Source: Kappaphycus alvarezii (lineage: Eukaryota > Rhodophyta > Florideophyceae > Gigartinales > Solieriaceae). Taken from it: DNA of 64,000 nucleotides. Made by a program: the position numbers and the translations under genes. Location: the NCBI GenBank assembly GCA_002205965.3, contig NADL03000737.1, forward strand, positions 868,001 to 932,000, given 5' to 3'. Numbering within the stretch: position 1 is the first letter of the stretch; each line of letters begins with the position of its first letter. The notes under the pieces are model-generated. The model ran no database searches, was not told where the DNA came from, and worked only from the letters and a program-made list of their open reading frames with translations. This document shows, in pieces, positions 43,640-55,098 of this stretch.

Positions 43640-44020
43640 TGATTTTGTCTTTACTTATCGCTCTGTTGAAGTTAGCTTAATATTATTTAAAGCTACCTGA
43701 CCACAAGAGCCCCTAATAAACAGCCACCCCGTTGTTGCCTCTTAACTTGACTCCAGGAATTGGCCTCTGAAACTCCCTGCCAAAGGCTACATTGGCTATA
43801 GCAACGTTTATCTCTTGGATTCCCCCTGTTTCTCCTCTCCACCCCTTGTTACTTTTATTTTTCGTCTGTGGTATTTAATCATCTCATGCGCCCCGAAACC
43901 CGGCGTCGACATACAAATAGGACCTTCAAGGTTGTCGTTGGTGACAACACTCTTATCTTTATAGGAGAAACTCAGCGTTCCTGGGCCTCTTTTACATCGC
44001 TTGTCTCCCTTTTTGCATCC
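43640..44020 (+). repeat. Dispersed repeat, LTR-like (copy 2, plus)
   Basis: Homologous to the reverse complement of 24350-24900. The best block is CCTTCAAGGTTGTCGTTGGTGA (about 43922-43945). The segment is followed by a short frame (to 44131) with a hydrophobic stretch LVSSVLLILFFASYF, which may be chance. Confidence 0.5.
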
Positions 44021-44149
44021 CTGGTGTCCTCCGTTCTCTTGATCCTATTCTTCGCAAGTTATTTTCAATCCGCGCCTAACTGTCCATCCTTAAACCCATG
44101 GAACAATTGTACCGTCCAGACGTCCAGGTAATCACCTCCTCTCTGTAAA

Positions 44150-46200
44150 CCCAACTTCTCCTCACCATCGATGGAACTGTGCTACTGCATCTCATGTTTC
44201 TTAAAGAGAAAGAGGAACCGTGAACACCATGTAGTCGTATTTTATCTGTGTTGTTTTTCTCATTATCCGACGGAGTTCCGTAGCTTGAAATTTTTCTTTA
44301 TTACAATTAAAAATCACTTTCATTACTTTGTAACGTTTCTAGATGACCAAAAATTAAACAACAGGATCCGTGGACAACTAAATAACCCGTCACACGGTTA
44401 TCGGTGGTAAATTGCGGTGGTAAATTTTCTCTATCTACTTTCTGAAACGCTCCAATGAGCTACAGAAAGTCTTCAAGCAGTCATATTTTTGACCTTTTTA
44501 GTGCTTTTGTTGCGTTATGGTCCTGTTTGATGTTATTCCATCAGTACATAGTACGATTTAAGTCCAGATTGCCGAGAACAGTTAAGCTGGTAATATTCTA
44601 TAAAACATATTGTTTTATTACACTTCCTAAGGTGTTATGACTGAAAAGAGAGGAATAATGTCTTTCCCTGACATGGTGACAATACATCCCGGAATTAATC
44701 ATGATTTGCCATTTGACCCTTTCATTGTGCAACTTAAATAAAATGCGTGGATCAAAAATAGATAATTCCAAATAAATGAATAATAAATTCCTTGAACAGG
44801 ACTTAGAATAAAAAGAAAAAGAAAAGCAATATTTCTTGATCGACAGTAGTAGTTCGATGGCCCGAGGCTTGCTAAAATTCCCTAATAGTCTAAGACTATT
44901 TATACTGTATTGTATATCATGGTAGAAAAGCGGAAAAATGATTCCGGTAGTATAATAAATTTTGTAGACCAAATTCATGCTCAGCAATAATTACAGAATA
45001 ATTCTCCAGGTGAGCATTAATCCAAATAATAATTTGCTGACAATATTCAGTAGCTCCATTAATTACAACTGTAGAATTTAAAAACCAACTGATAGACATA
45101 AAAATTGATTCACGTGTAGTGCAGTATAAAATATGGGCCGGTGAGAAATAGATAAATGATTTTTCGATAATTTACAATAAACAAAAATCGTGAGCCTCTG
45201 ATACAACATTGTTCCACAATTTTCCGTCACTGTATTCGATATGGAAAAATTGGTTAGTTTTACATTACTTGTAAAAGCAGTTTTTCAATTTTCACATTTA
45301 TGGAATGAGTTAGTGATTAAAGGTGAGTTAGAAACCGTTTTCATTCAATTTCTCTAATTCATTTCGGAGCTCTCTGTATATTCACTGAAATTGCACGTAT
45401 ATGGCAGGCTCTCTTCGAAAAATCCAGCGACTTGTCAACGAATCATTTGATCTAGGTGAACAATCCAGATTGTTTGCAACACAATTTAACAAACTGTTGT
45501 GAAACCAAAAATCAAAACACTTTCAAGGAGTAGGACAAGCCTAGCATAAATATGTAGCGACCTCAATTCGAACCTCTTAGTTCCTTTCGCCTGTGAGCGG
45601 TCCCTAGTATTACCACTAACGCCCCCTGAAGGTATTTGAATGTTCTGAATGAAATATATATAGTTACAAAATTCGGGAAAAGCCTTTCCCGAATCATTCG
45701 AACTAGAGATCATGCTTAAATAACTATTTGAATGAAAATTGTAGCGATACATTCATTCTTAGATGTGAGAGTATAAATATGATATTTACAATGTTTATGC
45801 TATTCTATTCTGTTACATTCACTCTTATATTTGAGATAATAGATTAGAAGAGTAACTCTTAGTTTTGATGGATGGAAATGCTTAAAGAAAGTATACATCA
45901 GAAGGTAGAAATATTACTTGGATACCCTTTCGCGTATCCAATTATGAATGCTTCTTTGTCTCGAAGGGATATTTTTCCGTCCTGCAGGGACTTTAGTATA
46001 ACGTACCAGTACTTCCTGCCAAACATACGCAAATGACCAAGATGCAGTTAGCCAAACAGCAAGCAAGCTGAATCAATCTGGGTTGATTATTAGCTGATAC
46101 AAACCAGAAGGTTAAACGTACCTTTTCGTTTCAAGAACAGCGATATCGACTAGACTCAGTTGGAGTGTATCCTAGTCTGAATGGCTGCAGTACGGTACCT
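44150..46200. other. AT-rich stretch, no genes recognised
   Basis: Only short AT-rich frames on both strands. Nothing matches a transposase or host family. Probably old repeat sequence. Confidence 0.4.
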
Positions 46201-46208
46201 GCATGAAA

Positions 46209-46255
46209 CTCTTTACAATCCCGACTCTTTACAATCCCGACTCTTTACAATCCCC
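46209..46255. repeat. Triplicated 16-bp unit
   Basis: CTCTTTACAATCCCGA occurs at 46209 and 46225 perfectly and at 46241 with its last bases changed. A short tandem array. Confidence 0.85.
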
Positions 46256-46936
46256 CGGAGCCGTTCTGATGACGTCGTTAAGGCCTAAAACTGTGGCCCT
46301 GGAAAGACAATGAAATGCAATTTGTCGAAATGGAGGAATGATCCTTATCACTTGTGAAAAACTTCTATCTCTCGTCTCGAAACCTACTCCCTTCACCCAT
46401 TTTCCCCGTGGTCAAATATTAGGCTAAAGCCCACTTCTTTCAATCGTCTTCTCTCGCAAACCGCCTTTATCTTTGTGGAATGAGCACTCGTACTTTTCGC
46501 AAGGAATCAGGTCAACTGCAGCTGGTCAGCATGGCCAACTCTACACTGGCCATACTTATTTGCTGCAATGAAAGCCTACGATATGGGCATCCCTTGTTCA
46601 GGATGGATGATGATTGTATTTTTCATCGTTTCATGTGTGAGACAGAAGTACAGGACTCTATGAATCAAGCAACAATGCAGGAATACCGGGTGCCAACAAA
46701 TATGGCGCTCCATTGGACGGTGTACAGTATAGCTCTGCACCACTGGTACAGAAATAACAACGTGACGAAGCGATGGGGATATGGCCGAGATGTCAAGTGA
46801 AATGGGGGGTTAATTTACTGTGGTAGATATGTGGGTTGGTACCCAGTAAATTTGTACCGGAGCGTAGATACCGTATATTGGCCAAGCCATTCGCGAAACC
46901 GTACAATGCATCGAAAACTGTAGATGGCACTCCAAT

Positions 46937-49650
46937 CTACCAGAAGGTGGAAGGGAGGCCAGCCAGCAAACAAGCGGCATTGGAGGTTACTGTCAATGCG
47001 GAGTGCCGCTGTAAAAGAATGCATCTAACCTTCGAAAACCGTTCCATTGCGCGAGTGGCAACAGTTCTCGCGAGTTCCTTGACGACGGAGAACGCCGCCG
47101 GATGCCATCCTCCAAGCGTTGAGATGGGAACAGGAACCAGCCTGTTTCTCCCAGGCAGTTCAGCAAGCAACCCTTGGTATTTCCGCTGCTTCTCTGCGTG
47201 GGCTGCGTTGAGGCTTGTGAGTGGGTTGAAAGCCCTGGCTCTTGCGTGGGACGGAGCGAGCGGGTTGACAAAGGTTACGTCGAAATAATCCGTGCCACCG
47301 ACGGCTCCCATCGCCCTGATATCCGGCCTTGTCCTGTTTTGGAAGTGTAAACGAGGTTCAATGGAAGGACGTCGGGCGGCTCTTGCGAGATCGTTCCCCA
47401 GTAAAGTCACCTGGTTGTTGTGGCGAGTATTCCGCTCGCAGCCAAAGCGAGAATGTAGCAAGTGGTCCCCGTAGATATCCAGCATTTCAGGACACCCTGC
47501 TTTGGGGCAAGGGGTACCTGGGGCGAATAAAGGGGTTTGGCAAAAGTACTGGAACCACAAGGAGAAGTCTTTGCTTTTGATAAGCGTCCTCAATCCTGGG
47601 CAAGGTGCACAGTAGACCCAGCCTTTCGCTCCGGGGAGGGACATGCTAGCGCGGAAGGCGCGGGTGCGGATGTTTCCGAGCGGCAAGGCCTCTTGCGCAG
47701 CCATACGAATTGCGTCTGTTAGCTTCTTCTGCGGTGGTGGGTTGGAGGAGCAGAAATTGCTAAACGGAATTCTTTCTGAGGGTCGACAAGAGGCGCTCCA
47801 TGTGGCAAAGGCGGCTGTAGCATCCTCGTACTGTGTCAGGTCTTGAACACAGGAAGGCAAAGACTTCTCGCATAACTGCTGCGTCGCGGCGCTAGACGCA
47901 AGAAACGAAGCAGCGGCGACGTCTCGCGCAGAGGTGAGGCCGCTTCCCAAGGTCGGCTTCTTCTCCTGTAGTGGCTTAATGGGCAGTTGCAGCTCCTTGA
48001 ATATAGAGTTGTCTAGCATTCCACCCGCTAAAGTACGGCAGCAGCGCTCGATTAAGCTGTCGAAATATTCAGCCCTTTTCCGCGTGCAGGAGGGCTGCAC
48101 AACTCGCAAGAGGTATCCCACTTTGCAAACCCCAAAGCAATTACGTAGTAGTTGGAATGAAGCTTGTGCGTCCTCGATTTCCATGACAGCATTAAGTAAA
48201 GGCTCAGGGGAGTGTACATGGTCCAAGAAGTATTGTTCCATGAACGTTTGGGAGCCGACTGGCGCGTTTAAAACCAAAGTCACAGCACTGTATTCCTGCC
48301 GCATATCAGAGGGGTATGCGGACTGAACCGACGCGGAGGGGGCAGTGGGCCACCATACTTTGCATTTCGAGACTGCCAGATGGAGGCCACGACGTTTGGC
48401 CTCGGGAGAAGACAGAACCTCGATTACCTTGAGTATGGCCTCGTGTTTGGCTACAATGTAGCCATCGTCGTGATACCAAAACTCCAAAAGCAGTGTGTCT
48501 AACCCTGTGTCCTCGTCGGGGAATCCTGACTTTAGCTCTTTGATCTCCAGGGCAATGGGGTCGAGCACGAGAGCGAAAAGCAACCCGCTAAGCGGGTCTC
48601 CTTGCTGGGTGCCCACAACACTCCGTATAATCTCGAATCCCGTCCAGAGGAACGCTGGGTCGTTGTTGTAGCAATACAATACCCAAGGAAGCAACTGGGG
48701 AAAGAGGTTCCGGACCGCATTGAAAAAGGAAGCACGGCTGCACAGGTTGAACGCATTCTTCAGATCGACCGACAAGAGCGCATATTCAGAGCGTGTACCA
48801 AACTTATTCACGATGCGCCGAACACCGTGAACTACTGCATCTATTCCTGACCTTGTAGCGATACCAACCTGAAGAGGCTGGAAGTACGTAGCGGCCTTCT
48901 CATTAACCCGAGTAGCAAGGCAGCTACTAACTAACCTTCGCAAAGTCTCTCCCACTGCAATGGGGCGCGGAGTCATGTCCTTCTTCGCAAGTGGTGTGAG
49001 TGCGGCTCCAGCAATCCACGGGGCGAGGGCAGTAGGAGCTTTTCCGGAAGCCAGGACGTTCACCAGTTCTGTTAATGAATCCAAGAATTTCCCCTGCGAG
49101 GAAGATGTGGGTGTCCGTAGAAGCTCTTCGACGTGAGAGGGGCGAAGTCCAAATCCCCCCGGGGCTGAACCGGGTTTGAAAGAGCGGACTGCCCGCAAAA
49201 CATCATCCTTTGTGATCGCTGAGATGTCGGGGGGTGCGGAAGGCGGTTCAAAGTATTCTTCATCCCCGCGGGCAGATTGAGGATGTTTAGCTCGGAGGGC
49301 GTCAGACACAGATTTAGTTGCGGGTAACACCCCTAGAGATCCTATGTGCTGTGCAGCTTTCCCATATGCTCCTTCGCGGGCGAGTCTCATAGCACGACGG
49401 ACATTAGCCTGTTTCTGCTCCCGGGGCGTTAAAGTTCGCTTTGTTCGGGAGGTCGCTTGGTGAAGTGCGTTCTGCCATAAGGTTTGGAACTGTCCAGCAT
49501 TCCACAATTCGAGCCGTTCTTTGACTATGTCGCTGGTCGATTGGACTTGTCAAGTTGAGGCAGAGCAGGTCGCAGTATTTCTCGCCCAGCAATGCTGTGG
49601 TGTGCCTGTAGCGCATAGTCGGCAGATGGGATTGCTGGATGGAACCAAAG
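46937..49650 (-). mobile_element. LINE with RT and restriction-like endonuclease, long open frame
   Basis: An uninterrupted frame of 856 codons runs 49507-46937. Numbering from 49507: finger motif GSAPGGFGLRPSHVEELL (113-130), RPIAVGETLRRLV (181-193), motif A LLSVDLKNAFN (244-254, D248), motif B GTQQGDPLSGLLFALVL (299-315), motif C FWYHDDG (343-349). The tail has a CCHC finger (C667, C672, H682) with RHNN (695-698), then the endonuclease RTRPDI (725-730) and D743 in YFDVTF. All key RT and endonuclease acids are kept. The first codon is TTG; in-frame sequence continues to a stop near 49547. Further coding (a Cys/His-rich segment) appears in another frame to about 49650, so the true start is lost or offset. 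No poly(A) tail was seen. It may be a recent copy. Confidence 0.85.
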
Positions 49651-49659
49651 TTCAATCAT

Positions 49660-51540
49660 TGTTCCCGCCAGCTGCAGCAAAGTGGCAGTTTAACCAAAAT
49701 GTTTTTCACTTATAGCTTCGAACGACCTGAATACAAAGCAGAGCATGCTCAGGGGAGCTGATGTCCACCATCATCACATCTTCCCCTGTGCCGACACAAC
49801 AACTAACAAACTCCTTGTACCTGCTCGAGCCTGTGCCGTTACTCATCTCTTCCACAGAACTCATCCCGGTGTTCATAGCCCACGAAGGCTCCTTATCGGG
49901 GTATTAAAAATAAAGTTTCGACCGTTCCCTCTCCTACGATTCCAAACAATGCAAATACCCAGCTCCTTTCCACACCATCCCATTGCATTTGTGTCCTACG
50001 CTCCGCTTCACCAACAATATCTCCCTCTCTCGCATGTGCCTTACTGTCTCTTACAATCTCTGCATGTTCCCCTATCGCAAAGTACATATCCCGTCCTGTA
50101 GGTTAATGCTTCCCACACGTCGGGCGGCCCTCTCTGTTAATTATTCAAAACACTCCATGCTTCCATGTCCTGTCCCGCTCTTCACTACCATCATTCCCCA
50201 CCCCTCCATTGCCTAGCCCTGCGCCGCCTCTCATTGGACTGCCGCAGAACAACTCAACTTGTGGGTGTAAAAACCAATCGCGGCGCAATAAACCAGACCG
50301 AGCGTTTTTTGGCCCCAACTGTGTACTGCCCCGCACATGTAATTCGAGGTTAGAGCGGTGCTCACCCAAAGGAACGCCGCCGCGGCCGTCATGTCCAACG
50401 CGGCATGCCTGGTCGCTGGCATTGAGCCGGGCCCGTATGGAAGGTTATTTAGTGTTACCCAGTGACGACTTGTCCCGCACAACGCACTCCGAGCGGCGTG
50501 AATACAACCGACCACATCTTCCATACATTAAAGTAACCCTAAAATTCCCCCTATTTAATTCGCACGAACAAGAGCACTATGCAGTGTTGTCAACTGAGTT
50601 TTTGTTTCTTACGTAAGCTACAATGGGATAAGCTCGATAAGGGAGAGTCCCGCCGCGTTGGTTGCTATCTTCCACGATGAGGAAAGTACTTGCGAACGCA
50701 GTCCCGAGTTGGGGTGAATATGCGAGGAATTTTGAAATATGCACTTGCATGTGCGTGTAATGGTTCTTAATTCGCATTCGTGGGCATGGTACTGAAGGCG
50801 ATCGGTGATGCTCAATTCGAAAATAGCTTACAGTATTGTATTGAAAATTTTCATTCGGCGCGGTCAATTTTTGTAAAAATTGCAAATGGAATTAGGCAAC
50901 TCCCATGTTCAAAAAAAGTCAAACGTACTGTATTGCGGCACAGTAATCTCATAGGCGTGATAGCAAATCTGGACAATATCTGCCGTCGATTGCCGTCACC
51001 GACTTATTGATTGCAACAAGGTATTGCACCCTTGACACCATGTTCCGCTCCCAACGATCTCGCCTGTAGACATGATCTTGTAAAATGCAACGCCATACGC
51101 AAGGCGTATGGTTTCATGCTGTACAGATGAATGCGAGGGATGGATCACGGGAAATAACGATTGTATGACTTGGGAGTCTGCAGGTGAAGTATAGTATGTG
51201 TAAAGGCGCTGGCGGCGTTAGCTGTGCCGTTTTATAAATGCGAGTAGAGCGGTTCAGGCGCGAGGTGGATAGGGGATTGTGGATACGCAATTTAATTGAG
51301 AGCGTGCGAAGGTAAAACTGTAGATGGACGCCCTGGGAGACGCTACAAATGATTATGATGATAACGCTTCGCCCAAGGCATGATAAGATCGGCGAATAAC
51401 AGTTATTAATTGTTGGCGTAGTTTTGGAGGAACGGAAGCTTGGCTTCTTCGTTTGCTTCGCGCCGAGAAGCACCGTGGAGTTGCTGGAGATGATTGAATC
51501 CCGATGATTTGAACTGCGGGACAAGGGACGCGGGGCGGCA
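49660..51540. other. Intergenic stretch with one LINE scrap
   Basis: Apart from the LINE tail scrap near 50370, only short unsupported frames are present. The palindrome-like CGCAAGGCGTATGG recurs partly near 51100. No RNA gene was recognised. Confidence 0.35.
50365..50440 (+). mobile_element. LINE 3' end scrap
   Basis: The plus strand reads QRNAAAAVMSNAACLVAGIE, matching the final codons of the LINE ORF and the scrap at 23680-23865 (RHAAAAAMSNAACLLAGL). Only about 25 codons remain. It is a very short 5'-truncated copy. Confidence 0.55.
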
Positions 51541-51544
51541 GCCT

Positions 51545-54299
51545 TCAGTCTAACTCAATGACTTCCCTCACTGGTAACCCTGGCTCTACGTCCTCCTGCA
51601 GTATCAGTCTCGCAACACTAACGGCTTCTGCGTTGGAGCTTCTCGCCACTTTCGGTAGAGGGCCACTCTTGACTTTCAAGTCCTCCGGTTGCATATTGCT
51701 CGGAGGAAATCCAGGAGCTGCGGTCCTGTCCTCCGGAGTCCCGCTATGCGCGGCAGGTAGAACAACATCGCCCTGAGTTTCTGTACCATTGGGGTTGTCC
51801 CCGCTCGCTGCCTTGTTAGCCGACGGTTTACTCGATGGCACATTGTCGGACGCCCCCTTGGAGTCAATCACAGTCGGTTTGCTTATTCCCAACTTGCTCC
51901 CGGCTGCTTTGTTACCTCCCCCTGTCTTTATTCCACCAGCCTTTGCCGCACCCTTACCTTGTGTTATTCCTCCCTTTCCTGCTCCGTTCTTTCCCCCTCC
52001 ATTCTTCCCACTCCCCTTGGCTGGGTTTACTGCCTTTCCTCCACCGTTCTTAGAACTTTTCTGCGCCTTAATCCCCGCTCCTTGAGCGGCGCCAGACCCA
52101 TTTGTTGGTGGCTTCATCCCTGCAGATGACCTGACCGCAACAACAGGTCTGGTGTAACCCGCTGGTTTGAACCCCGCCCCCGGATTCGCTTTAGTACCCT
52201 TCCCACTGCAAGCGCCACTACCACCCCCGCCTTTCGGTCCATTCCCAACTACATTCCCACTCGTGCTCGCGGACTTGCTCGGTTTTGTCGACAGCATCCT
52301 CTTTCCTGTCGAACTCCCCTCCTTTGCAGATTTCCTGATCATCGATGTCAGTTTGCCCTGCTTTTGGCCGGTTCCCGTCGCATTTGGAGCCTGTTTCCCG
52401 CCGTTCTTTTGCGCCTTTTGTGTGACGGACCTCTGCGGAGTTACCTTGCCTCCGTTCTTCGACACTGCCTTATTCGATTTCGGTGTCGCTCCCTTCCCGG
52501 CTGCTACTGCATTCTTATTCCCACTGGCATTCTCTCCTCCGTTCGATGAAGACGCCCCTTTCACTCCCGCCCCCTTCACCACTTTCGCCACCGCATTCCC
52601 TCCTCCAGTCGCTTCCTGTTTATCTCCGCTCGCATTGCCAGCCACTTTTCCTGCAGCATTCCCTGACTGCTTCCCTCCTCCCCCAGGTGCTAAGGACTTC
52701 GCACCAGCATTCCCCATTTGCTTCGCACCAGCTGCATTCCCCGCCCCTTTACTCGCTCCCTGCTTTCCAGCGGTATTCGGCAAGGCCTTTCCATTTCCAT
52801 TCGCTCCTTGCTTACCAGCGCCCCCGTTGTTTACGGCCTTGCCGCCAACGTTTGACGGTTTGGCCGGTCCTGCGATCGCAGCTTTCGCACTAGCCGTAGC
52901 CTGCCTCTTGGCGGCCACTGCTGCGGCGGCCTCTTCCTTTTTGCGCTTCCTCTCCATACGGTCCAATTCTCTCTTCTGCCTCTCCTTGACTGCCCTCTCC
53001 TCCTCAATCCTCTTCACTGAATCCACCAATTCCTGTTCCGCGACAGCAAAACCTCCAAAACTCCTGCCTTTCAACGCGGCGACCCAGCCAGGAAAGGCCT
53101 TTTTCACACTACGAATTCTGGAACCGAGCTGGTTCTTCGCGGCCTGAAGCTCGCCCTTTGCGCTGTACCATTCAAACATAACCTCATCCAATGCGCGTGT
53201 CCACTGCACTCCCCGCTGCACAGTAGCAGCGGTAGTGGACCTGACATCCATAAGTGCGGTTCGTTGTGCCTCCATGACGGTATCCACTGCGGCCTCTGCT
53301 TGTTCAACGCGACGTTTGGCATTGTTTTCCTTGCCCTGCCAGTGCAGGGCATGACCCAATGCTTCCAAAGTGGTGCGTTTGGCGCGGAGAAAACGGGAGA
53401 GCTGTGACCACATTTCGCCGGAAATATGAATAATGCGCTTGTCTTTTGCAATGTCTGAGAATAAGCGAGCGACTCCAGCAGAGAGGGCCTCACGAAAAAG
53501 GACGGCGAGTTGTTGTTGGATTCTGGAATCCTGGAGTTTAGGCTTTTTGTCGCCGAATTCGGTTTGACAAAGTGTGGCGAGCTTTGTAATTTCAGCGAGA
53601 ACGGCAGGTGGGAGAGAGGATTTTGATTTAGGGGCGGTGGAAGAGGAGGGGTATCGGATGGGGTTTCTTTTTCGGGGGCGGGGCGGAAGGATCTGGGACT
53701 GGTGCGGAGGGTTGGTGAGTGGGGGTGGAGCAGGGTTTGGCTTGGTGGTAGAGGAGGTTTTTTTGCGGTAGGGGCGGGATTTGAGGGGGTGGGGGTGGAC
53801 TTGACGGGCGGAGAAGGATGGGAAAGGGTGGGGATCTCGACGTGGACGTTGCCGACAGGTGTGGGAGGATTGGGCGGGGTTTGAGTTTGGTAAGAGAAGG
53901 AATGTCACCACGGTTGACAAAAAAGCGACCAAAACCGTAATGGACGGTTTGAGTGTGAGGGATTTTGTCCTTGCGAGATTGGTCAGGGGCGGTCGGTTCA
54001 TCGGATTCTGAGGTAGGTGGGGGTACAAAGTCATCATCATGGTCTTCATCAAGAGGATCATTGTCAGAGAGTAAGGGATGGGGAGGTTGTTCTTCGATGA
54101 GATCTCCATCGTCGATGAAATCGTCGTCGTAGTCGTAGTCATCGACGATAGAGCGACGAAGGTCCTCCGGTGGGTCGTCGGGTCCTGAATTTTCATCGGA
54201 GGGGGTGGAGGGGAGTGGATGGAGGAGACGGAGGAGTTCGCGGACGTTGAGTTGGTTGCCACCCAAGGGGTTGAGGCGAACAAGGAGACCGGCGTCCAT
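51545..54299 (-). CDS. Ubinuclein/HPC2-like histone chaperone subunit (HIRA complex)
   Basis: The ATG at 54299 gives MDAGLLVRLNPLGGNQLNVR. Residues 52-68 (VDDYDYDDDFIDDGDL) and 119-133 (VHYGFGRFFVNRGDI) form the Hpc2-related domain that binds HIRA and H3.3-H4. Near 53640-53700 the frame changes by one at AAAAAG-rich sequence. The downstream frame then runs open to the stop at 51545. It begins with a helical ubinuclein middle-like domain (LPPAVLAEITKLATLCQTEF, then SRFLRAKRTTLEALGHALHW) and a coiled coil (VKERQKRELDRMERKRKKEE). The last 500 residues are Gly/Ala/Asn/Lys repeats such as KQGANGNGKALPNTAGKQGA, probably disordered. The role is replication-independent nucleosome assembly in the nucleus. 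The frame offset may be a sequence error or a tiny intron. Confidence 0.72.
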
Positions 54300-54379
54300 G
54301 ATTTGGAAAGTTGGCAAGTGGTTGACGACGGGGCAAGTGCGGAGGTATGGAGAGAGGAATGTCGACTATTGCACATTAT

Positions 54380-54845
54380 ATACTGTACTGTACTGTACTA
54401 CAACTAGAGAAAATGCGCTCTTACTGTACTGTACGGTAGTTGAACAGTATTTGATCAAGCAACTGCAAGTACAGTAGCTACTAGCGTACAGGGAGGGAGC
54501 GAGCCAGAAAATTCTGACGTCAACGACAGTCGGAGGCGCCATCAAGTACTGTACAGTAAATTAATTTAGTGCTCAGCACTGCGATTAACTTTATGGCATC
54601 AGTAGACTGCTCACGAGAAACTGCAGTCTATACGGAGGTCTATGATGCATGAGCAGTACTGTACAGTACATGATACAGTAAAGGCCATGGAGACTCGTAC
54701 TCTGTGGGGTGATTCGTCGAAAAGCCACCATTCATCGTCAATAACTTGCTTACAGCACAATACTGTAAAGCCTTACTGTACGTTCATCCCGCTTTACACC
54801 AACCTCAACCTTTTCACACCACACCACAGTACTGTACCACAGCAG
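54380..54845. repeat. Cluster of TACTGTAC-type palindromic motifs
   Basis: Within 470 bases upstream of the ubinuclein-like gene, TACTGTAC or its variants (GTACTGTACAGTA, TACTGTACGGTA) occur at least six times, for example 54383-54400, 54428, 54548, 54657 and 54829. Single copies are scattered elsewhere (near 6695, 25043, 36840, 58600). Function is unknown. It may be a promoter element or a small mobile palindrome. Confidence 0.6.
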
Positions 54846-54896
54846 TATCCCGAGCCGCGCCCACCCCTTCATCCCATATCCCATCCACCTCCTCCC

Positions 54897-54932
54897 TCCC
54901 CATCCCCATCCCCATCCCCATCCCCATCCCAT
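54897..54932. repeat. (CCCCAT)n microsatellite
   Basis: About five to six CCCCAT units between the divergent ubinuclein-like and Sec20-like genes. Confidence 0.8.
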
Positions 54933-55098
54933 CCATGACAACCCCTCCCCCGAATCAACAGCCCTATCATCCGCCCTCTCCTCCCTTTTAAACTCCCCCC
55001 AAACCACTCGCCCGCCATGCACGCCTCGTCTCCCGTGCCGCCGACGACGCCGAAGTCGCCGCCGCCGAAACTTCACACCCCTCCACCCGTCACGCCTC

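Noticed and set aside
46480-46800. ATG-started plus-strand frame of 106 codons
   Set aside because: No family, no neighbouring support, and it lies where the 3' flank of the LINE is expected. Not called as a gene.
52167-53147. Plus-strand frame of 326 codons opposite the ubinuclein-like gene
   Set aside because: It is the complement of the Gly/Ala/Asn/Lys repeats; Phe/Pro/Leu-rich and without motif.
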